In this document: positions 14,803-23,261 of the stretch, piece by piece
Position numbering within the stretch: position 1 is the stretch's first letter
Layout of the letters: every line of letters starts with the position of its first letter
From: Dehalococcoidia bacterium
GTDB lineage: Bacteria; Chloroflexota; Dehalococcoidia; GIF9; AB-539-J10
NCBI GenBank assembly: GCA_004375885.1
Contig: SOJG01000050.1
Coordinates: 1 to 26,189, forward strand
Length of the DNA stretch: 26,189 bases
Reading direction: 5' to 3'
Program-made: the position numbers and the translations under genes
The notes under the pieces: model-generated
What the model was told of the DNA's origin: nothing
What the model saw: only the letters and a program-made list of their open reading frames with translations
Databases searched by the model: none

Positions 14803-16116
14803 GTGGCTGTTGTAGCTATTGTGGGAGGGCAATGGGGTGACGAAGGCAAAGGCAAGATAGTCGACCTCTTAGCTGAAAAGGCTAGGATTGTAGTCCGCTT
14901 CTCCGGGGGAGATAACGCCGGGCACACTGTGATCAATCCTTACGGTGAGTTCCAATTACATCTTGTCCCTTCAGGCATTTTCACCCCTGAGGCAACCTGC
15001 ATTATTGGCAATGGTGTAGCCATCAACCCAGCAGTGCTGCTCAAAGAGATAGAGGATCTACACAATCGCGGTGTCGGTACAGCTAGCCTCTTTATCAGTG
15101 ACCGCGCTCACCTGATCATGCCCTATCATACCCTTCTCGATGCACTGGAAGAGGAAACGCGTAGCAAAGGGGCATTGGGTACTACACACAGAGGAATTGG
15201 TCCTGTTTTCGCCGACAAGGTAGCTCGTTTGGGAATTCGGGCTGGATGCTTGTTAGATAAGGACATATTTCGGAGCCGATTGAGTGCAGCTCTTCAGCTC
15301 AAAAATGCGATTCTGACCAAAGTATACGAAGTTCCGCCCCTATCGCTAGAAGAAATCTATGACCAGTATTGCCGTTACGGGGAGCAGCTGGCTCCTTATA
15401 TCCGCGAGACTAGCTCCATGATTCGCCAAGCGGCGGCACAAGGAGAATTCGTTCTGTTGGAGGGTGCCCAGGGAGCTTTACTTGACCCTGATTTCGGCAC
15501 CTATCCTTATGTGACGTCCTCGTCACCCTTGGCAGGAGCGAGTTGTATCGGAGCAGGCCTGGGCCCACGCGAGATCGATCGTGTCGTGGGGGTGTTCAAA
15601 GCATATAGTACCAGGGTCGGCGCCGGACCCATGCCCACGGAACTAAAGAACCAAATCGGTGACTTCATACGAAGGAAGGCCGATGAGTATGGTGTTACCA
15701 CAAGGAGGCCACGAAGGTGCGGCTGGTTTGATGCCGTGGCAGGTCGCTTCGGAGTCGAGGTAAACGGCCTTACCGATATAGCTCTGACTCACCTCGACAT
15801 CTACGATGATTTCTCAGCAGTCAAAATTTGCACGGCCTACAGGTGTGAGGACGAGGTCTTGACTGCCTTCCCCAGTGACGTAACCATATTGGAAAAATGC
15901 CGACCGATCTACGAAGACTTGGACGGCTGGCAAGAATCAATAAGTGGAATTCGGGATTTTGAGAAGCTCCCGGCGGGGGCTCGCAATTACGTGTCCCGGC
16001 TTGAAGACCTCCTATCGTGTCCCGTCAGCCTCATTTCCGTAGGATCGGGTCGCGAGCAGACAATATCGGTCAAAGCCCTCAACGGAGAATCGTCACCAAG
16101 CAGTTCCCGGGCATAG
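14803..16116 (+). CDS. purA: Adenylosuccinate synthetase
   Basis: Forms adenylosuccinate from IMP, aspartate and GTP, the first step from IMP to AMP. The P-loop GGQWGDEGKGKIVD (8-21) with the catalytic Asp, the NAGHT segment, the LGTTHRGIGP IMP loop, the TSSSPLAGASCIGAGLGP region and VTTRRPRRCGW near the C-terminal third are all intact. The 437-residue length is normal. The GTG start at 14803 abuts the preceding TAA, with AGAGGAG upstream, so it is cotranscribed with the inositol-lipid genes although functionally unrelated. It complements the purF-purM-purH cluster 4.6 kb further on. The C-terminal Ser-rich tail extends a little past the usual end. Confidence 0.95.
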   Translation: MAVVAIVGGQWGDEGKGKIVDLLAEKARIVVRFSGGDNAGHTVINPYGEFQLHLVPSGIFTPEATCIIGNGVAINPAVLLKEIEDLHNRGVGTASLFISDRAHLIMPYHTLLDALEEETRSKGALGTTHRGIGPVFADKVARLGIRAGCLLDKDIFRSRLSAALQLKNAILTKVYEVPPLSLEEIYDQYCRYGEQLAPYIRETSSMIRQAAAQGEFVLLEGAQGALLDPDFGTYPYVTSSSPLAGASCIGAGLGPREIDRVVGVFKAYSTRVGAGPMPTELKNQIGDFIRRKADEYGVTTRRPRRCGWFDAVAGRFGVEVNGLTDIALTHLDIYDDFSAVKICTAYRCEDEVLTAFPSDVTILEKCRPIYEDLDGWQESISGIRDFEKLPAGARNYVSRLEDLLSCPVSLISVGSGREQTISVKALNGESSPSSSRA

Positions 16117-16226
16117 GTGAATCTATCCTGCCGCCACCGCGCGCACAGACAGCCCCACTCCCTCTGCCTGCTGGAAGCAAGCCTGGTCTCGGACCTCAGG
16201 ATATGCAACCGCAGCTGTCAGCAAGC

Positions 16227-16249
16227 GGGGCAGCTCATCTTCCTGCCCC
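16227..16249 (+). other. GC-rich hairpin between convergent purA and asd
   Basis: GGGGCAG (16227-16233) and CTGCCCC (16243-16249) form a perfect 7-bp stem with a 9-base loop in the 162-bp gap between converging purA and asd. There is no T run on either side, so it is not a standard intrinsic terminator. It may still act as a bidirectional RNA end or with Rho. I see no gene in this gap. Confidence 0.35.
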
Positions 16250-16278
16250 AAGATCCCCTGGATTGCGGCTGCCCCGGT

Positions 16279-17325
16279 TTACTCACTGGAGGTGCTTAAG
16301 CTCTTCTTGGAGCTTATCCACCCCCTATCTATGCCCTCCTCAGCGATTTGCAGGGCATTTAGCGCTGACCCCTTGCGCAGATTGTCAGCCACTATCCACA
16401 TAACAAGCCCGCTGGGATGTGAGACATCTCTTCTGATTCGACCCACGAATACATGGTCTGACCCACTGGCGGCCCAGGGCTGAGGGTAAAAACTCACACT
16501 GGGGTCATCAAGGACTCTGACCCCGGGGGCCTGAGCCAGAATCCTCCTTGCCTCTTCAGGAGTAACGGGCGAACTGAATTCCAGATTGACAGCTTCGCTA
16601 TGCCCGAAATAGACAGGGACTCGGACGCAAGTAGCGGAAATAGCCACCTCGCCAGCATGTAGTATCTTCCGTGTTTCCTCCACGATTTTTTGTTCTTCTC
16701 TGGTATATCCATTGTCCAGGAAGACTTCGGTCTCCGGCAGTACATTGAAGGCTATCTGATGAGAATAGACGTGAGGACAAATACGGCGTCCTTCCAGTAC
16801 TAACCGCGATTGATTCGTCAGTTCTTTCACGGCAGCAGCGCCACTACTTGATACTGATTCGTAGGTGCTGACCAAAATCCGCTTCACAGGGTTGATCCTG
16901 TGTAACGGACAAACCGCAATTGCGATCTGGATTGCGCAACAACTCGGGCTGGCAATTATCCCCCTATGCCATTCAATATCCTCGGGATTGACCTCGGGGA
17001 CTACCAGAGGCACTGCCGGATCCATCCTGAAGGCAGGACTATTATCAATAATCACTGCTCCAGCTTCGACAGCCAAAGGTGATAATCTGGAGCTAGCATC
17101 GGCACCGGCAAAGAAGAAGGCAATATCAACATCACGAAAGGCGCCTGGCTTCACTTCCCTAACTTCAACTCTCCGATGATTGAAGAAGAGCTTCACACCA
17201 GGAGCATGCTCGGCGGCCAGCAATTGAATCGAATCTACGGGGAAACTGCGCTCCTCGAGCACCTTGATGAATTCCTGCCCGTCTATCCCGGTAGCACCAA
17301 CAATAGCTACATTGAATCCTTCCAT
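16279..17325 (-). CDS. asd: Aspartate-semialdehyde dehydrogenase (with substituted active-site residues)
   Basis: Reduces aspartyl phosphate to aspartate semialdehyde, the branch point to lysine/diaminopimelate, threonine and methionine. The 348 residues begin with a dinucleotide loop (IVGATGIDGQEF), and the catalytic base region RVPVYFGHSEAV is intact. The nucleophile Cys129 sits in ASPSCCAIQ, where the family normally has Pro-Asn-Cys, so the conserved Asn is Ser128. The substrate-binding Gln of the usual STYQ..SG motif is Glu156 (STYESVSSSG). Both differ by one base from the expected codon. The enzyme may still work or may have shifted its substrate. ATG 17323-17325 follows GGAGAGG and lies 8 bases after dapB. 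Last gene of rpsO-pnp-dapB-asd. Confidence 0.88.
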   Translation of the reverse strand: MEGFNVAIVGATGIDGQEFIKVLEERSFPVDSIQLLAAEHAPGVKLFFNHRRVEVREVKPGAFRDVDIAFFFAGADASSRLSPLAVEAGAVIIDNSPAFRMDPAVPLVVPEVNPEDIEWHRGIIASPSCCAIQIAIAVCPLHRINPVKRILVSTYESVSSSGAAAVKELTNQSRLVLEGRRICPHVYSHQIAFNVLPETEVFLDNGYTREEQKIVEETRKILHAGEVAISATCVRVPVYFGHSEAVNLEFSSPVTPEEARRILAQAPGVRVLDDPSVSFYPQPWAASGSDHVFVGRIRRDVSHPSGLVMWIVADNLRKGSALNALQIAEEGIDRGWISSKKSLSTSSE

Positions 17326-17333
17326 GACCTCTC

Positions 17334-18131
17334 CTACAGCTCTAGCAAGGTGTCTAACCCGTATGTTAGCCCCTTGCGTCTTATCACTTCCTTAATCGCC
17401 AGGATGACACCGGGCACGTAGCACTCTCGGCCTATGGCGTTGTGACGTACACTTAGAGTCTCACCCGCTCCGCTAAACACCACTTCTTGCCCGGCCACAA
17501 AGCCGGGCAACCTCAAGCTGTGGATAGCTATGCCGTCAATCTGCCCCCCCCTCGTATTGCTGAGTGTTTCAAGTGTAGCTTCAGGATAAACAAATGGTCT
17601 ACCGTGCGCTTGTGACATCGCCCTTGCCGTAGCTATAGCAGTCCCTGAAGGAGCGTCAGCTTTCTTATCATCATGCATTTCGACAATCTCTGCGCGATCG
17701 AAGAACCTGGCGGCAGATCTCGCCAGGTGTATCAAGAGCGCCGCCCCCAGGGAAAAATCGGGTGCCACTATCGCGCCCACCTTGCTGGCCTGACACAATC
17801 GCTCAATTTCTGCCAGGTCTTCTCGAGAAAGGCCCGTCGTGCCTATGACCATGTTAACCTTTTGTGCAATAGCAATCCTAGCGGCCGTCAAGGCTACCTC
17901 CGCATTAGTGAAATCTACCACCACATCAGGATCGCAGCTCCTTAGCAGCGAGGCTAAGTCGGAAGAAAAGGGTACCAACTCGAGAGTCTCATCCAAAGCA
18001 AGATATTGCTGAGTTACTTCCTTTTCCACAGCACCCACCGCCCTTAATCCGGGCTCACGAACTACAGCTGCAGTTATCTCCTGCCCCATCCTGCCCAAGG
18101 CACCATTGATAACTACTCTTATGGGTTCCAT
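17334..18131 (-). CDS. dapB: 4-hydroxy-tetrahydrodipicolinate reductase
   Basis: NAD(P)H-dependent reduction step in lysine and meso-diaminopimelate synthesis. The N-terminal nucleotide-binding loop is VINGALGRMGQ (8-17). VDFTNAE and IGTTGLS follow, and the catalytic segment EMHDDKKADAPSGTA contains His153 and Lys157 with normal four-residue spacing. The second His of the usual HH pair is Asp154, which is not the catalytic residue. The 265-residue length is typical. The ATG is preceded by GGGAGG 6 bases upstream, right after pnp. Asd, which makes the upstream intermediate, follows 8 bases after the stop. The dihydrodipicolinate synthase gene dapA is not in the window. Confidence 0.94.
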   Translation of the reverse strand: MEPIRVVINGALGRMGQEITAAVVREPGLRAVGAVEKEVTQQYLALDETLELVPFSSDLASLLRSCDPDVVVDFTNAEVALTAARIAIAQKVNMVIGTTGLSREDLAEIERLCQASKVGAIVAPDFSLGAALLIHLARSAARFFDRAEIVEMHDDKKADAPSGTAIATARAMSQAHGRPFVYPEATLETLSNTRGGQIDGIAIHSLRLPGFVAGQEVVFSGAGETLSVRHNAIGRECYVPGVILAIKEVIRRKGLTYGLDTLLEL

Positions 18132-18157
18132 GTGATACCTCCCACCAGCAAAACAAG

Positions 18158-20344
18158 CTATTTGCTACGATCGCCGCGCCGTTCATCCCTACCGGGTGGG
18201 TAGGCAAATCGCTGCCGAGGGTGTTTGGGGGCAGAGGAATCCCTAACCTTGGCACCAGGGAGACGAGAAACCCCTTCAAGCACTGCTTTGCGCGATAGAT
18301 TTATCCTGCCGGAGCTGTCGATGCCAATCACTTTGACCATGACCTCGTCACCCGCTTTGACTACATCTTCGACTTGCGCTACATGGTAATCAGCAAGCTC
18401 GCTGATATGAATAAGTCCCTCCTTTCCCGGAAGGATTTCTGCCATGGCACCGAAATTGAACAGCCGGGTCACCTTTCCGGTGTAAACCTCTCCCTGCTCC
18501 ACATCTCGGGTTAGATCCTCTATTATCTTGATTGCTTTCTTGGCTGCTTCTTCGCTAGCAGAGCCAACCATAACCGTGCCGTCGCTCTTCACATCTATCG
18601 TCGTTTTCGTTTCATCTATGATGGACCGTATGACCCTGCCCCCAGGGCCGATGACGCTTCCGATCTTACCAGGATCGATTGTCATTTCATACATCCTGGG
18701 AGCATAAGGGCTAAGTTCAGAGCGACTGGCACTAATAGTCGAGCTCATTTTCGCCAGTATTTCTAACCTTGCGGCACGTGCCTGGTTTAGGGCTGCCGCC
18801 AAGATGGCATAATCCATCCCTTGCAGCTTGATGTCAAGTTGCAGAGCTGTGAGTCCTCGGTCTGTGCCAGCAACTTTGAAATCCATGTCCCCGTAGGCAT
18901 CTTCCATACCCACAATGTCAGTGAAAACAACATGCTTCCCATCGCAGCCCGTGACCAGGCCCATGGCTATCCCGGCCACAGGCGCCTTGATAGGTACACC
19001 GGCATCCATCAGGGACAGGGTCGAGGCACAAGCGCTAGCCATAGATGTGCTTCCCTGAGAACTAAGCACTTCAGAAACCAAGCGTATGGTGTAAGGGAAG
19101 TCTTCCTCCGACGGCAGTACTGGTGCAATAGCCCGTTCCACCAGAGCGCCGTGCCCGATCTCGCGCCTCCCTGTCGTCCCTATTCGTTTCACTTCTCCGG
19201 CGGAAAAGGGAGGAAAATTATAGTGGTGCATGAAGCGTTTGGTTTCCTCCAGGCCTAAACCATCCAATAACTGCTCCCGTTTCATGGATCCCAAAGTCGC
19301 AACAGTGAGCACCTGCGTTTCTCCGCGGACAAACAAGCCTGACCCGTGGGTACGGGGAAGGATACCGACTTCACAGCTAATGGGACGAACTTCGTCAGCT
19401 TCACGGCCATCTAAGTGTCGCCCTGTCTCCAATATCGTCTCCCTGACGGCAAGTCTAAGCTGGCTTTCAAAGGCTGAACTGATCTCTTCTTCAGAAAAGG
19501 AACCAGCGAGTGTCTCTGCCGCTTCTTTTCTGAGAGACATCAGAGCCTGCTGTCTCTGTGCTTTCTGCGGTTCCTGCAGAGCCTGGCCCAATTTGTCGCT
19601 GAGTATGGAGGCGATTTGAGACGAAAGCTCGGGAGCAAGTTCCTTGCCTTCCACTTCCTCCTTCGGCTTGCCATGAATGCGCCGTAGCTCTTCTTGGAGC
19701 CGAATGACTGCCTGATTTGCCTCGTGCCCCAACTTGATCGCCCCTAGCAGTATATCCTCGGAAACCTGCTTGGCACTTGCTTCCACCATCACAACGCTTT
19801 CCTTGCTGCTAGCGACAATCAGGTCAAGCAAGCTATCTTCCATTTGGGGCAGGGTAGGATTGATAGTCAAGGTATTATCTATGTAGCCAACATGCATTGC
19901 TGATATGGGGCCAAAGAACGGGATATTCGATAGCGTCAAAGCTGCTGACGCGCCAGTTAGGGCGCAGATATCTGGGTCATTTTCCTGATCAACAGAGAGG
20001 ACCATCGCCACAATCTGAATTTCGCGCCTGAATCCCTTGGGAAACAGAGGGCGTAGGGATCGATCGATGAGCCGACTGGTAATGACTGCTTCCTGCGTAG
20101 GACGTCCTTCCCTTCTGATGAAGCTGCCCGGTATCTTGCCCGCGGCGTACAGCCTTTCCTCATAATCCACTGTGAGAGGCAGAAAATCGATTCCCTCTCG
20201 GGGCTCAGAACTGGTACAGGCAGTAACCAAAACAACCGTGTTTCCATATTGAACAGCAGCAGCACCATTGGCTTGCTGAGCGAATTTGCCGACCTCAATG
20301 CGAAGTGCTCTACCGGCCACCAGACACTCGAGAATATCAGACAT
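18158..20344 (-). CDS. pnp: Polyribonucleotide nucleotidyltransferase (PNPase)
   Basis: Phosphorolytic 3'-5' exoribonuclease of mRNA decay, a trimer in the cytoplasm. The 728-residue protein contains two RNase PH domains separated by a helical region. The catalytic half has SSQGSTSMASACAS for phosphate and EDAYGDMDFKVAGT with the acidic residues. The C-terminal RNA-binding part has a KH domain (GSVIGPGGRVIRSII) and an S1 domain (GKVTRLFNFGAMAEILPGKEGLIHISEL), then a basic tail. ATG 20342-20344 begins one base after the rpsO stop, preceded by GAGAG, so the rpsO-pnp pair is translationally close as in many bacteria. Here dapB follows 26 bases downstream instead of the more common neighbours. 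Confidence 0.96.
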   Translation of the reverse strand: MSDILECLVAGRALRIEVGKFAQQANGAAAVQYGNTVVLVTACTSSEPREGIDFLPLTVDYEERLYAAGKIPGSFIRREGRPTQEAVITSRLIDRSLRPLFPKGFRREIQIVAMVLSVDQENDPDICALTGASAALTLSNIPFFGPISAMHVGYIDNTLTINPTLPQMEDSLLDLIVASSKESVVMVEASAKQVSEDILLGAIKLGHEANQAVIRLQEELRRIHGKPKEEVEGKELAPELSSQIASILSDKLGQALQEPQKAQRQQALMSLRKEAAETLAGSFSEEEISSAFESQLRLAVRETILETGRHLDGREADEVRPISCEVGILPRTHGSGLFVRGETQVLTVATLGSMKREQLLDGLGLEETKRFMHHYNFPPFSAGEVKRIGTTGRREIGHGALVERAIAPVLPSEEDFPYTIRLVSEVLSSQGSTSMASACASTLSLMDAGVPIKAPVAGIAMGLVTGCDGKHVVFTDIVGMEDAYGDMDFKVAGTDRGLTALQLDIKLQGMDYAILAAALNQARAARLEILAKMSSTISASRSELSPYAPRMYEMTIDPGKIGSVIGPGGRVIRSIIDETKTTIDVKSDGTVMVGSASEEAAKKAIKIIEDLTRDVEQGEVYTGKVTRLFNFGAMAEILPGKEGLIHISELADYHVAQVEDVVKAGDEVMVKVIGIDSSGRINLSRKAVLEGVSRLPGAKVRDSSAPKHPRQRFAYPPGRDERRGDRSK

Positions 20345-20345
20345 G

Positions 20346-20609
20346 TTATTCTCTCAAACCCAATCTGGCGATAAGAGAATGATGGCGTTCCGGTGCCGTC
20401 CTGTTCAAGTAACGCAAGAAGCGCCTCCGCCTCCCTATCACCCCATGCAGCGCATGCCGGGAGTGGCGATCCTGGGGATACAGCTTAAGATGTTCTGTTA
20501 ACTGATTTATCCTCTCCGTAAGCACAGCAACCTGAACCTCGACCGACCCGCTGTCATTTTCCTTCAGTCTAAATTGGTTTATGATTTGCCCCTTTTTTTC
20601 TTTATCCAC
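20346..20609 (-). CDS. rpsO: 30S ribosomal protein S15
   Basis: Primary 16S rRNA-binding protein of the small subunit platform. The 87 residues show the whole family pattern: the N-terminal helix (KGQIINQFRLKENDSGSVEVQVAVLTERINQLTEHL), the HSRHALHGVIGRRRRFLRYL loop-helix segment and a short C-terminus. The start is GTG 20607-20609 with GGGAG 9 bases upstream. It is the first gene of the rpsO-pnp-dapB-asd unit and is driven from a promoter that lies back-to-back with that of purF. The leader is short, about 27 bases, leaving little room for an S15 autoregulatory pseudoknot unless it extends into the coding sequence. Confidence 0.96.
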   Translation of the reverse strand: MDKEKKGQIINQFRLKENDSGSVEVQVAVLTERINQLTEHLKLYPQDRHSRHALHGVIGRRRRFLRYLNRTAPERHHSLIARLGLRE

Positions 20610-20642
20610 TGTTATAGGCTCCCTAGCTTAGCAATGGCGTAT

Positions 20643-20671
20643 ATCATATCACGACACAAAAATCTTGTATA
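20643..20671 (-). promoter_or_regulatory. Promoter for rpsO-pnp-dapB-asd
   Basis: On the minus strand TATACA (20671-20666) and TATGAT (20648-20643) are separated by 17 bases, and the -10 is preceded by TG (an extended -10). Transcription would start near 20636. Its -35 box ends four bases from the -35 box of the divergent purF promoter. Confidence 0.55.
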
Positions 20672-20675
20672 GAAA

Positions 20676-20704
20676 TTGACCAAAAGGCAGGGATACTCTA
20701 TAAT
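20676..20704 (+). promoter_or_regulatory. Promoter for purF-purM-purH
   Basis: TTGACC (20676-20681), 17 bases, TATAAT (20699-20704): a near-consensus sigma-70 type promoter. Transcription would start near 20711, only about 16 bases before the purF ATG, so there is no room for a purine riboswitch in the leader. Confidence 0.7.
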
Positions 20705-20726
20705 CGCCCTGTAAAGGCAACTTCTG

Positions 20727-22139
20727 ATGCACGAAAGCTGCGGCGTTTTCGGAGTTTATGCCTCAGGGATAAATGTAGCGCAGACGACGTTCTTTGCCCT
20801 CTTTGCACTACAACATCGTGGTCAAGAAAGCGCTGGCATCGCTGCCGCGGATGGCCACGGAATTAGACTACATACCAACATGGGATTGGTTTCCCAGGCA
20901 TTCACGGAAACTGACCTCGCTTCGCTCAAAGGGCACATCGCCATCGGGCATAACCGTTACTCCACTACGGGCTCAAGCCGACCTTTGAATGCACAACCTA
21001 TTATTGCCAAATCGGGTGGCGTGACCATTGCCCTGGCACATAATGGCAATATCATCAACGCCAGACCGCTCCGCGATGAGCTCCAGGAGCGTGGCTATCA
21101 CTTTCGCACTGGCAGCGATTCTGAAGTCATTGCCAATCTGATTTTGGCCTCCCCCGGCCCGAACTGGCAGAAGAGAATAGAACATGCCATGCATCGCCTC
21201 CAGGGAGCCTATTCCCTGGCAATCTTAACTGAAGATGAGCTGATTGCAGTGCGTGACCCCTTCGGTGTTCGTCCTCTCTGTCTAGGAGCTATTGACAACG
21301 GATGGAGCATCGCCTCGGAAAGCTGCGCCTTAGACCATATAGGTGCCCAATTCATAAGGGAGATCGAACCGGGGGAGATTGTAGTCATCGATAGCCATGG
21401 GATGAAAGGTCTTAACGAGACAGAGGGCAGAAAGGCCCTATGCATCTTTGAGTACATCTATTTCGCCCGTCCGGACAGCATCATCCAGGGCAAGCTGCTC
21501 TACTCTGCAAGGGAAGCCATGGGTAGAATACTGGCTGAAGAATACCCTGTTGATGCCGACTTGGTCATGGGTGTTCCTGATTCAGCTACTGCCGCCGGCA
21601 TTGGCTATTCCAACGGCTCAGGTATCCCATATTGCGAAGGCCTGGTAAAAAACCGCTACGTAGGACGTACCTTTATTGAGCCTGACCAAAGGATGCGCGA
21701 GCTTGGCGTCCAGCTAAAATTCAACCCCCTCTCCGACATAATTGCTGGCAAGAGGTTGGTAGTAGTCGATGACAGCATTGTTCGTGGTACCACTACTCCC
21801 CGTGTAGTTAGCCTGCTCAAGAAGGCAGGTGCCGCTGAGGTCCATCTGCGCATTTGCGCGCCACCCATCCGCCACCCTTGCTTCTTCGGAGTAGATATGG
21901 CCAGCAAATGGGAGCTCATCGCCGCAAGGAAGACCATTCCGGAGATCAGGCAGCACCTCGGTGCCGACTCGCTGGGATACCTCAGCCTCGAGGGCCTGAT
22001 TCGAGCTGTGGACCTGCCCAGAGATATTTTCTGCCTTGCTTGTTTTACTGGAGCATACCCCATCCCGGTCCAAATAGAAATGGATAAGCTGGCTTTAGAG
22101 GCACTTCCTCAGGAGGACCTCAGTGAGATCCGCTTCTAG
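20727..22139 (+). CDS. purF: Amidophosphoribosyltransferase
   Basis: Commits PRPP and glutamine to purine synthesis, forming phosphoribosylamine. The N-terminal Ntn glutaminase begins MHESCGVFG, so removal of a four-residue propeptide would expose the nucleophile Cys5. The C-terminal phosphoribosyltransferase domain has the PRPP loop RLVVVDDSIVRGTTT. Cysteines in ALCIFEYIYFARPDS, IRHPCFFG and the CLACFTGAYP pair match the [4Fe-4S] form known from Bacillus subtilis, which makes the enzyme oxygen-sensitive and fits an anaerobe. The 470-residue length is normal. ATG 20727 has AAGG 10 bases upstream. The stop overlaps the purM start by 17 bases. Confidence 0.96.
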   Translation: MHESCGVFGVYASGINVAQTTFFALFALQHRGQESAGIAAADGHGIRLHTNMGLVSQAFTETDLASLKGHIAIGHNRYSTTGSSRPLNAQPIIAKSGGVTIALAHNGNIINARPLRDELQERGYHFRTGSDSEVIANLILASPGPNWQKRIEHAMHRLQGAYSLAILTEDELIAVRDPFGVRPLCLGAIDNGWSIASESCALDHIGAQFIREIEPGEIVVIDSHGMKGLNETEGRKALCIFEYIYFARPDSIIQGKLLYSAREAMGRILAEEYPVDADLVMGVPDSATAAGIGYSNGSGIPYCEGLVKNRYVGRTFIEPDQRMRELGVQLKFNPLSDIIAGKRLVVVDDSIVRGTTTPRVVSLLKKAGAAEVHLRICAPPIRHPCFFGVDMASKWELIAARKTIPEIRQHLGADSLGYLSLEGLIRAVDLPRDIFCLACFTGAYPIPVQIEMDKLALEALPQEDLSEIRF

Positions 22140-23178
22140 AGCGGCTGATCCCCACGAGACCGGGACTGGCAGCAACGCCTATGCTCTCGCTGGTGTGGAC
22201 ATTCATCGTGCTGATAGAGTAAAGGCAACTGTTGCGCGGCAGGCTCAAACGACGTTCACACCTGATGTCCTCAACGCAGGATTTTTCGGAAGTATGTTCC
22301 AGCTCAGGGGATATGACGAACCCATTCTGGTCTCCGGGGTCGATGGAGTGGGTACCAAGCTTCGGATAGCATCACTCATGGGCAAGAACGATACCGTGGG
22401 CATTGACATCGTTAACCACTGCGTGAATGATATCCTCTGCTGCGGTGCCGAGCCCCTTTTCTTCCTCGACTATATCGCCATGGCCAAGCTTGGGCCTGAG
22501 CAAATATCAGCTGTTATTTCGGGCATAGTTCAGGCCTGCCGAGAGGTCGGCTGCTCGCTAGTGGGAGGTGAAACCGCCGAGATGCCCGGCATGTACTCCC
22601 AGACGGACTATGATCTGGTAGGCTTTATAGTGGGAGTAGTGGAGAAGAAGAATGTGATCGACGGCAGAACCATCGGGCCAGGGGACGTAATCCTCGGCCT
22701 GCCTTCATCTGGCTTACACACCAATGGCTATTCATTGGTGAGAAGAGTCTTTGACATAGATGCTGACCCTTCGTGCTTGAATAAGGTCTATCCTGAGCTG
22801 GGAAGAAGCCTCGGTGAAGAGCTGCTCGAGGCCCACCGCTGCTACTATCCGCAACTGAAGCCAGCCTTGCCGCTGATCAAAGGAGTGGCTCATATCACCG
22901 GTGGCGGCTTTGTCGGCAATATCCCCCGCATCCTCCCTCGAGGGCTTGCCGCTCGTCTCCATAAGGGCTCCTGGGATATCCCGGCCATTTTCACGCTTAT
23001 CGAAAAACGCGGCGATATCAGAGAGGCAGAAATGTATCAGGTGTTCAACATGGGGATAGGCATGACCATTGTGTGTTCCTCTCAGGAGGTAGCCAAGATT
23101 GTAAGTATCTTGCCCCAGGCTAAAGCTATCGGCGAGATAATCAGGGCAGTGGATGGGGACAGAGTAACAATGAATTGA
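22123..23178 (+). CDS. purM: Phosphoribosylformylglycinamidine cyclo-ligase
   Basis: ATP-dependent closure of the imidazole ring to give AIR. The 351 residues show the AIR synthase pattern: GVDGVGTKLRIA, GIDIVNHCVNDILCCGAEPLFFLDY, the glycine-rich VGGETAEMPGMY, the LPSSGLHTNGYSLVR loop and the C-terminal HITGGGFVGNIPR. GTG 22123 has an excellent AGGAGG 6 bases upstream and lies inside the end of purF, so translation is coupled. The N-terminus is about 15 residues longer than the core (DPHETGTGSNAYALAGVD). In many bacteria purN follows; here an 83-base gap with hairpins leads directly to purH, so the GAR transformylase must be encoded elsewhere. Confidence 0.95.
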   Translation: MRSASRAADPHETGTGSNAYALAGVDIHRADRVKATVARQAQTTFTPDVLNAGFFGSMFQLRGYDEPILVSGVDGVGTKLRIASLMGKNDTVGIDIVNHCVNDILCCGAEPLFFLDYIAMAKLGPEQISAVISGIVQACREVGCSLVGGETAEMPGMYSQTDYDLVGFIVGVVEKKNVIDGRTIGPGDVILGLPSSGLHTNGYSLVRRVFDIDADPSCLNKVYPELGRSLGEELLEAHRCYYPQLKPALPLIKGVAHITGGGFVGNIPRILPRGLAARLHKGSWDIPAIFTLIEKRGDIREAEMYQVFNMGIGMTIVCSSQEVAKIVSILPQAKAIGEIIRAVDGDRVTMN

Positions 23179-23215
23179 ACACCCCGCTCATCCACAATCA
23201 AGTCTAGGCGGGTCC

Positions 23216-23242
23216 CCCCAAAAAGCCGGACGCTTCTTGGGG
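23216..23242 (+). other. Stable RNA hairpin in the purM-purH gap
   Basis: CCCCAAAAAGC (23216-23226) pairs with GCTTCTTGGGG (23232-23242) over 11 positions with one mismatch around the loop CGGAC. It ends 7 bases before the purH AAAGGAGG site. There is no T tract, so it is not a standard terminator. A weaker upstream stem, CCCGC (23183-23187) with GCGGG (23208-23212), is also possible. Confidence 0.5.
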
Positions 23243-23261
23243 TCGACTTAAAGGAGGCTCA

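Noticed and set aside
16017..16403. Plus-strand frame bridging the purA-asd gap
   Set aside because: It overlaps the ends of two certain genes. The translation is Pro/Ser-rich without motifs, and it crosses the GC-rich hairpin.
23211..23250. ZTP (pfl) riboswitch upstream of purH
   Set aside because: The gene context is right, but the spacer is short and I could not place the conserved pseudoknot and glycine-rich segments of the motif. Only a simple hairpin is supported.
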